From the NCBI RefSeq assembly GCF_037975245.1, contig NC_092579.1, forward strand, positions 20,468,666 to 20,532,665: 64,000 nt of DNA, written 5' to 3'. The DNA comes from Apostichopus japonicus. Its lineage: Eukaryota; Echinodermata; Holothuroidea; Aspidochirotida; Stichopodidae. The notes below the pieces were generated by a model. The model was not told where the DNA came from, ran no database searches, and worked only from the letters and a program-made list of their open reading frames with translations. A program made the position numbers and the translations under genes. Positions 57,194-64,000 of this stretch are shown here, in pieces (the stretch's first letter is position 1; every line of letters starts with the position of its first letter).

Positions 57194-58076
57194 GGCTTCA
57201 TATGCATGTCAGGTAGTTGCTTCTTTACAGTTCATGCTGTATGCCGCACTCAAACTAATATTGTGGTGTATGTAGCCTTCACACTGTACTGATACAGTGG
57301 GTTGTGATAGGGAATAAATGAACACAGACCAAGGACCAGTTGACCCTGGTGAATGGTGGCTTCACAAACACCTAATGTACATGATATGGAAGTTTCCTGA
57401 TTCATTCTTTAGTGACACATTTCTGTTTGTTACGTCGTAATTCTCTCAAGAACGTAACAAGTCATTGCTGTTTGAGTATTACACTGAACCCTGTCGATCT
57501 TTCAAGGACATTTTTTCAAAATTTGGGATTCTATGGTACTACTTTCAATGCAAATTTTGTGTTTACCATTTGTTTAAATAGCTATGCTCTATGCACTTTT
57601 CATATAAGCCTGTACCAGAGGTAATAACTTGCAAAAGCCAAAAGAATCTCCATTAAATATGTTTTGTAGTTAAACACGGATGGATGCTTTCTGTGAATTC
57701 AGATTGTGCAGCACACTGTGTTTGTCAGTCCCATTGTTATAAGATGTCTAGGTACTCAATGTCTGTTTTCCACACTTTGAAATTGAAAGTGCATATTAAA
57801 TTCACCATATAATACCATGATAACAGCTCCCATGGACTCACTTTGTGAATTTCTGTATGTACACTCTCGTGGTCTTCATGAATATATCTATTTTTGTTTT
57901 TGGGACTGTTACTACGGGGGTGGGTAAATTGGCCTATTGATTGATGAGTGCAGTATAAATCATAGATAATTAACTGATAAGCTGTATGTATCCCAAACAT
58001 GGAATGTCTGGTGTATAGTGGATGACTCACAACCTGATCATAACAAATTTAGTATTTTGAAACTTTTCTTACACTC
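57194..58076. other. Fucosidase intron 1, no gene seen
   Basis: AT-rich. The 97-codon minus frame at 57737-58030 has no recognisable feature. Confidence 0.5.
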
Positions 58077-58084
58077 TGTATATC

Positions 58085-58457
58085 CATACGCGTAGGAGGC
58101 GGGGGGGGGGGGCTGCAGCCCCCCAACCAAATATTTTTGTGAAAATTTGGGCAATATGCTGAGAATTTTTCAGGCACCTAATGAAAGAAAAATAATTTGC
58201 AATGAGTTTTTCAATGGTAAAACTTTTATTATTATCATTATTATTGTAACAACTTCCCTTATAATTCTAACCAATATGGAAGGGTAATAACACAGCAAAT
58301 GATTGTAGGTTATTGGCAAGCGATGTAATAACCGATGCATGCCTATGTAATATGCACATGAAGATGCTGAACGCCGTGCGTGAAAAATTTGGTTTTATTT
58401 TTCGGGCAAGTCGTTACAGCCCCCCCCCCCAAAGCAAATTGGGCTCCTACGCCTATG
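58085..58457. mobile_element. hAT-type MITE, 373 bp, with 8-bp target duplication
   Basis: Left end CATACGCGTAGGAGGC, right end in reverse complement CATAGGCGTAGGAGCCC. A perfect direct repeat TGTATATC flanks it at 58077-58084 and 58458-58465. G- and C-runs sit just inside the two ends. It shares the GCGTAGGA end motif and length with 48300-48668 and lies in fucosidase intron 1. Confidence 0.88.
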
Positions 58458-58944
58458 TGTATATCCAATGATTATCATCTTATAAAAGTATGACAAAAGT
58501 GTTCAGCTTAATTGTCATACAGAAAGTTGTACTTTTATGAATTTATTCCTTGGTAGGCTTACTACAGTAAAAGTACTATAAACAGTATGTACACAGTACA
58601 AGCTAGGGTTCATGCCGTCGCTATTACTTCATGAAACCTGGATAAAGTGATAATTTATAGTGGAATCCAAGATTTGTCATTCTCAGTCATTCTGGGTGTC
58701 AAATGGTTTTCAAAATACTTTCAAAATATTGTATTAACTTTGCTTCTTGCTTACCTGTCTCCCCACAACCTTTACACTCTCCCTCTACCACAACTACAGT
58801 GAATGGTAACCTTTCTAGCCCTGTACACCCTCTAAGACTGGCTACCTCCAGTGGAAGCCCATCCTAATTTTACCATCCCAAATTGTCTATACATGTTTTC
58901 CTGCAGACTTACCACAAAACACTGAATACCTAGTCGAGAGAGAA

Positions 58945-59700
58945 ATGTTTCTAATGGCCGTGGGTTTACTGAACAGCTTATACAATATTTCTAAAGGCCA
59001 TGGGTTTATTGTACAGGTTATACAATATTTCTAAAGGCCATGGGTTAACTGTACAGCACTTACAATATTTCTAAAGGCCATGGGTTTACTGTACAGCACA
59101 CAATTTTTCTAATGGCCATGGGTTTACTGTCAGCACTTACAATATTTCTAAAGGCCATGGGTTTACTGTACAGCACTTACAATATTTCTAATGGCCATGG
59201 GTTTACTGTACAGCACACAATTTTTCTAATGGCCATGGGTTTACTGTACAGCACATATAATATTCCTAATGGCCATGGGTTTACTGAACAGCTTATACAA
59301 TATTTCTAAAGGCCATGGGTTTATTGTACAGCACTTACAATTTTTCTAATGGCCATGGGTTTACTGTACAACATATACAATATTCCAAATGGCCATGGTT
59401 TTACTGTCAGCACAGACAATATTTCTAATGGCCATGGGTTTACTGACAGCACATACAATATTTCTAATGGCCATGGGTTACTGTACAACACATACAGTAT
59501 TCCTAATGGCCATGGGTTTACTGTCAGCACATACAATATTCCTATAGGTCATGGTTTGCTGTACAGCACATATAATATTTCTAATGACCATTGGTTCACT
59601 GTACAGCACACAATTTTTCTAATGGCCATGGGTTTACTGTCAGCACATACAATATTTCTAATGGCCATGGGTTTACTGTACAACAAATACAATATTTCAT
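58945..59700. repeat. Minisatellite, ~40-bp unit, about 19 copies
   Basis: The unit is TTTCTAATGGCCATGGGTTT followed by ACTGTACAGCACATACAATA. The GGCCATGGG core recurs every 38-41 bp from about 58955 to 59665. Individual copies vary by small indels. It ends about 110 bp before the acceptor of fucosidase exon 2. The 129-codon frame across it (59349-59738) is a repeat artefact. Confidence 0.95.
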
Positions 59701-59813
59701 GTACTGTTACACACACTATAGCAAATGGATTTAGTTAAAAGGTCCTTAAAAAAACCCTATTAAGTATAGGATATCTAACTGACTGTTTACATTTTTTTAT
59801 CTTTTTTATGTAG

Positions 59814-59920
59814 GTACGCGGTCTTGACGAGTAAACACCATGAAGGATATACCCTTTGGCCATCTAAGTTTTCTTGGAACTGGAATGCCAAAGATATAGG
59901 CCCTGGAAGGGACCTTGTAG
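59814..59920 (+). CDS. FUCA1-like: Alpha-L-fucosidase, exon 2
   Basis: Acceptor TTTTTTATGTAG, then G completing the Lys codon of exon 1, [35 protein letters not shown], and one base at donor GTAAGT. The KHHEG motif (substrate-binding His pair) and WPS..S..W are diagnostic of GH29. Phases 2 in and 1 out match the neighbours. Confidence 0.93.
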
Positions 59921-60507
59921 GTAAGTGGATTCTCACCAGACATCTCTTCCTTTGTTATGTTACACCTTTGGTATATATACTGTGCTTGTGTGCTGAACTT
60001 TAACTGTCGAGTCTGAAAAGAAATAACTTGCTAACTGTAACTAAGTTTATAACTTTCTTTCAAAGGAGGATAGGTAGTTGAGGGATACATTACTTTCTGT
60101 ACTTTACATTACTTTCTGTACGTATAGTATCACTCCAAATCAGCTATGTATATATATATATATACAATATATCACGAAGCGCGCAAAAATTTTGGGGATG
60201 AAACTTCCTACGCGCCTGCACCCAAGCAGATGCCCCCCCCAATATTTCAAACAAATTGCCACCCCTTGCTGGCATTGCAAATACTTCTTTATTTAGTAAT
60301 CTGAAGCTTAGACTTTCCATGAACAGAACATCCTTCCTACTAACAGTGCCTTTGTATTTAACTCTCTAATGAAACATTAGATATGTATACATATAATAAA
60401 ATAATTATTTACATCTTGCACTCTTGTTTCATTATGACTTGACCTGCACAGGTCACAAAAGTACCTTGAAGCCTGTCTGACAGAATTGATTTCTTCTTTA
60501 TTTGCAG

Positions 60508-60635
60508 GTGAACTTTCAAGAGCAATCAGAGAAACACACGTACGATTTGGTTTATATTTCTCCCTGTTTGAGTGGTTTAATCCCTTATACCTGGTGGATA
60601 AGAAGAATAATTTCAAAACTACACAGTTTGTTGAT
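60508..60635 (+). CDS. FUCA1-like: Alpha-L-fucosidase, exon 3
   Basis: Acceptor TTTATTTGCAG, completes Gly, then [33 protein letters not shown] and KTTQFVD at donor GTAAGT (phase 0). The R..GLY.S..EW stretch is the conserved GH29 strand and loop preceding the nucleophile exon. Intact. Confidence 0.93.
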
Positions 60636-60700
60636 GTAAGTTTTAATCTTGTAAACCTTCAATCTTCTGTGAAACTTCTTGTAAAAGTCTCAGAGCTGTG

Positions 60701-61056
60701 TTCAAAGGGTGTGAAGACTCGCGCAAAAAGGAACTTCTAATGCCGGTAATCTGATCTAGTTTCGAATGAGGTGTAACAGAAGTGTTAGACACCACCATCG
60801 ATCCCAGAAAATACACACACAGCTTGCTAGCGTCGGTAATTAGACACTAGTGTACAGTCAGTACATACAGAGTCAATACCCACAGCACAGTGTACAACAG
60901 TGGATATCTCAGGTCCAGCTAAAGATAACTAGGTATCACGTTTCAATACTGTCTGCATTTTGTAGTGACACATACAAAACTTCACTTGCAGGCAACAGAA
61001 AGTTAACTTTTTCAGATGGCCGCATGCGGTTTGGGGCGAGTCTTCAATGCCTTTAA
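60701..61056 (+). mobile_element. TTAA-type MITE, copy 3
   Basis: Left end TTCAAAGGGTGTGAAGACTC (TTAA mutated to TTCA), right end GCGAGTCTTCAATGCCTTTAA with TTAA at 61053-61056. It contains TGCCGGTAATCTGATCTAGT. It begins 65 bases after the exon 3 donor, in fucosidase intron 3. Confidence 0.85.
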
Positions 61057-61601
61057 ACATGGTGGACAGATACAGAATCTGTGCTGTAGGCCTTAGTTAG
61101 CATATCTTTGATGGTAATAGTAAAACAACCATTAGTGTTATAAAGACCAAATTCCAACCGGTGCAGGTTTGCTTAACATGTTTGACAGGTGCCAAGTTAA
61201 AGTGACCATAAGAACATTTTAGAAAACATTAAAAATTAATGCCACGCTTTATACTGTTCGAGAGTGTCCATTGATCTTAAAGGAATCAGAAAAGATTGCC
61301 AAAAGCCAGGAACTGTGTGAAGGAACCTGTGATCATCAAAAAGGATTTCAAGCTAGAGAAGGTGATATGAATGCAATGGTCTGCTTGTCAATGGTAGGGA
61401 TTGTTTGCACTGATATCAGCCTATCGATGGTGATCTCGTAGAGTATGCGCATCAAACTAGAAGAACAACTAACGACTCATTCTGGCAGTATTCTGTGACA
61501 GACAAGTTTTGCAATAAGGGTGCCATGTATATCATGTACAATCAACAAATATGTCAGGATCATGTTTCACATTCTCACAAGCTGCCTCATGTTTAGCATG
61601 T
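61057..61601. other. Fucosidase intron 3, no feature
   Basis: Unremarkable intron sequence between two MITE copies. Confidence 0.6.
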
Positions 61602-61963
61602 TTAAAGGGTGTGAAGACTCGCGAAAAAAGAAACGTCTAATGCCGGTAATCTGACCTAGTTTCGAATGAGGTGCAAAAGAAGTGTTAGACAATACCATTG
61701 ATCCCAGAAAATATGCATACAGCTTGCTACCTTCGGTAATTAGATACTAGTATTATACAGTCAGTATACATACAGCTGCAGTCAATACCCACAGCACAGT
61801 GTACAAACGGTACAGCGATGGTCCAGCTAAAGATAACAAGGTATCACGTTGCATTACTGTCTGCATTTTGGAGCGACAAGAAGAAAACATCACTTGCAAG
61901 CAACGGAAAGTTAACTTTTTCAGAGCGCAGCACGCGGCTTGGGCGAGTCTTCGATGCCTTTAA
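61602..61963 (+). mobile_element. TTAA-flanked MITE, copy 4
   Basis: TTAAAGGGTGTGAAGACTCG left end, GCGAGTCTTCGATGCCTTTAA right end, TTAA at 61602-61605 and 61960-61963. Same orientation as copy 3, in the same intron. The fragment at 12025-12082 is closest to this copy (GAGGTGCAAAAGAAGTGTTA shared). Confidence 0.88.
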
Positions 61964-62578
61964 GACTGAAGATGGAATATTTGGCAACATAAGTTAGCAA
62001 AATGTTGCAGTGTTGTTTATGGTTGATTGTACAATGGTTAAATTACAAAAGATTTCAACATGATATGATATATTTATATATTTATATGTGCATCCGACTT
62101 TCAGCATTTATGTCACAGCAGGTGCCACCAAGTTTTAAAATTGTCTAGTGTTTTCAAACAACATGTTGGGGTAATTGTTTATAAACTGTACCAGTCATGA
62201 TATGCTTCAAACAAGTTTGACAACAGTATCAGCACTTTGAATTTACCCTGTTGCTGTTAGATTATGGATATGTTACTTTTGCCATATATTTGCTTCCGGT
62301 GTAGCATGCTTGAAAGTACCGTGTAGTGTGGTAAACTTAAACCTCATAAAAGTTATCTCAACTGGCATGTCTCCAAATACAAACAATCTGCATTGATAAA
62401 TACCAATTAAATTTCATGCCAGGCTGCAGATTTAACTAGGCTGTGATCATGTAGCCTGGTCTGCAGAAGAAATACTCTGCAATTGTTCATTTCATCAAGT
62501 GAGTATATATTGAAGTTAGTTGGTACATAATTAAACATTGATAACTATGCATGACATTTGACCTCTGACCTCTTTCAG
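61964..62578. other. Fucosidase intron 3, distal part
   Basis: AT-rich, with a TATTTATATATTTATATGTG stretch near 62070. No other feature before the exon 4 acceptor. Confidence 0.6.
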
Positions 62579-62712
62579 CTGGTGATGACACCTCAGTTGA
62601 GTGAAGTAGTCAATACTTACCAACCGGAGGTTATTTGGGCTGACGGCGACTGGGATGCCGGAAGTGAATATTGGAACTCGACACATTTCTTGGCTTGGCT
62701 CTATAATGATAG
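62579..62712 (+). CDS. FUCA1-like: Alpha-L-fucosidase, exon 4 (catalytic nucleophile)
   Basis: Acceptor CTGACCTCTTTCAG, then [44 protein letters not shown] and AG at donor GTTTGT (a weaker donor than the others). The IWADGDW box carries the GH29 nucleophile, the first Asp, equivalent to the Asp of WSDGEW in vertebrate FUCA1. YWNST is a potential N-glycosylation site. Intact. Confidence 0.94.
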
Positions 62713-63905
62713 GTTTGTTTAAAGAAGTTGTTAAGAACATTGTTAAAACAGGGGAACCAAACTAAGAATTGTCATGTGTATTATCAAGCACACTGCACAG
62801 GTTGGTAGGCTGAGGTTGTAAACTAGTTACCTCACATCACTGCACTCATGTTCCAAGTTCTAAGAGACTGACGATATCAAGACATCCATCTGTTTCTGCC
62901 CCTCACACAGCCTTTAGTCAACAACGGAGGTTGCACAGTATTAAACCCACTCCTGTGGTTTCATTCTCTGGTTCTTGATTTCGGACAACATGAAATCATC
63001 AATCTGTTTCTGCCCCTCACACAGCATAGTCAAAACATTAATCTGTCAGTTTCCACCCCTCACACAGCATAGTCAAAACATTAATCTGTCTGTTTCCACC
63101 CCTCACACAGCATAGTCAAAACATTAATCTGACTTTTTCAGCCCCTCACACAGCATAGTCAAAACATTAAATCTGTCTGTTTCTGCCCCTCACACAGCAT
63201 AGTCAAAACATTAAATCTGTTTCTGCCCCTCACACAGCATAGTCAAAACATTAATCTTTGAGTTTCCACCCCTCACACAGCATAGTCAAAACATTAATCT
63301 GTCTGTTTCCACCCCTCACACAGCATAGTCAAACATTAATCTGTGAGTTTCCACCCCTCACACAGCATAGTCAAAACATTAATCTGACAGTTTCAGCCCC
63401 TCACACAGCATAGTCAAAACATTAATCTGTCAGTTTCAGCCCCTCACACAGCATAGTCAAACATTAATCTGTCTGTTTCCACCCCTCACACAGCATAGTC
63501 AAAGCATTAATCTGTCTGTTTCCACCCCTCACACAGCATAGTCAAAGCATTAATCTGTCAGTTTCAGCCCCTCACACAGCATAGTCAAACATTAATCTGT
63601 GAGTTTCCACCCCTCACACAGCATAGTCAAAACATTAATCTGACAGTTTCAGCCCCTCACACAGCATAGTCAAAACATTAATCTGACTGTTTCCACCCCT
63701 CACACAGCATAGTCAATCATTAATCTGACTGTTTCTGCCCTTCACACAGCATAGTCAAAACATTAATTATTTTTATGCACCTCACATTGCTTAGTCAAAA
63801 CAATTCTTTTTCTTCCCCTCACCCCAGCATAGTCAAAACATTGATTTGTTTTCTACTCTCATACAGCATGGTCCAAACATTTATTTTGTTTCTACTCTCA
63901 TACAG
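62713..63905. repeat. Fucosidase intron 4, mostly a ~42-bp minisatellite of acceptor-like units
   Basis: From about 62895 to 63900 a unit of the form GTTTCCACCCCTCACACAG, CATAGTCAAAACATTAATCT repeats about 20 times. Each unit has a pyrimidine-rich tract ending CACAG and, just upstream of the tract, an ATTAATCT that fits a branch-point consensus. The last units (TTTCTACTCTCATACAGC at about 63850-63867 and 63889-63906) are the true exon 5 acceptor and a near-identical decoy 39 bases earlier. Confidence 0.93.
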
Positions 63906-64000
63906 CCCAGTAAAGGATACAGTTGTCACAAACGATCGGTGGGGTAAGGAGGCTAGATGCACCCACGGTGGATTCTTCACTTGCGATGATCGTTACAATC
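63906..64000 (+). CDS. FUCA1-like: Alpha-L-fucosidase, exon 5 (partial, runs off the window)
   Basis: Acceptor CTCTCATACAG, completes a Ser codon, then [31 protein letters not shown] to the window edge. The VVTNDRWG motif is conserved in animal fucosidases, where VVNDRWG follows the LYND segment. The gene must continue to the right with the remainder of the catalytic domain and the C-terminal beta-sandwich. Confidence 0.93.

Noticed and set aside
59112-59738. Open frames of 65-129 codons on both strands
   Set aside because: They run across the ~40-bp minisatellite and only reflect the repeat lacking stops; the peptide is the unit repeated.

Overview
The window looks like nuclear DNA of an intron-rich marine invertebrate. 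The evidence is AT-rich spacers, GT-AG introns, short dispersed exons, microsatellites, MITEs and several non-LTR retrotransposon clades. The many TAGGCCTA-type words, the L2/Rex1/Tx1 LINE mix and the gene types fit an invertebrate deuterostome, most likely an echinoderm. That assignment is inference; no rRNA or mitochondrial marker is present. About two thirds of the window is repeats or sequence with no visible gene.

0-11 kb: a tandem array with a ~295-bp unit (567-3230), a probable terminal exon of unknown function (3900-4192), a modular dispersed repeat ending in a 30-nt palindrome (to 4825), the last two exons of a FER/FES-like tyrosine kinase with a frame break (5033-5826), a 64-bp tandem array (7008-7625), and a 1.64-kb non-autonomous hAT-type transposon with a perfect 8-bp target duplication (9121-10756).

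12-34 kb: a 5'-truncated L2-like LINE with an open reverse transcriptase frame (12146-14485) and a Rex1/Babar-like LINE with an intact 962-codon EN-RT frame (15369-18449). The second LINE sits inside one copy of a ~1-kb duplicated block whose sister copy (20946-21950) is the empty site. On the minus strand, exons of a KMT5A-like SET-domain gene (22295 down to 20257) surround this. Exon 2 exists in two copies that share an in-frame TAG. A decayed Tx1/L1-like LINE (24452-28095) lies upstream of these exons, with two weak minus-strand exon candidates beyond it.

33-39 kb: the most unusual object is a 5.57-kb element bounded by perfect 26-bp inverted repeats (32920-38484). It carries a decayed copy of one long protein with no transposase, RT or integrase motif that I can recognise.

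39-51 kb: tandem hairpins and a 29-bp inverted repeat bracketing 4.2 kb, a TTAA-flanked MITE, a zinc-binding terminal exon on the minus strand, two GC-rich MITEs (one with an 8-bp duplication), and a tRNA-derived SINE.

51.7-64 kb: the first five exons of an alpha-L-fucosidase gene (GH29, lysosomal/secreted), running off the right edge. Its introns carry three TTAA MITEs, a hAT-type MITE with a perfect 8-bp duplication, a ~40-bp minisatellite, and a ~42-bp minisatellite made of repeated 3'-splice-site-like sequence immediately before the true acceptor of exon 5.
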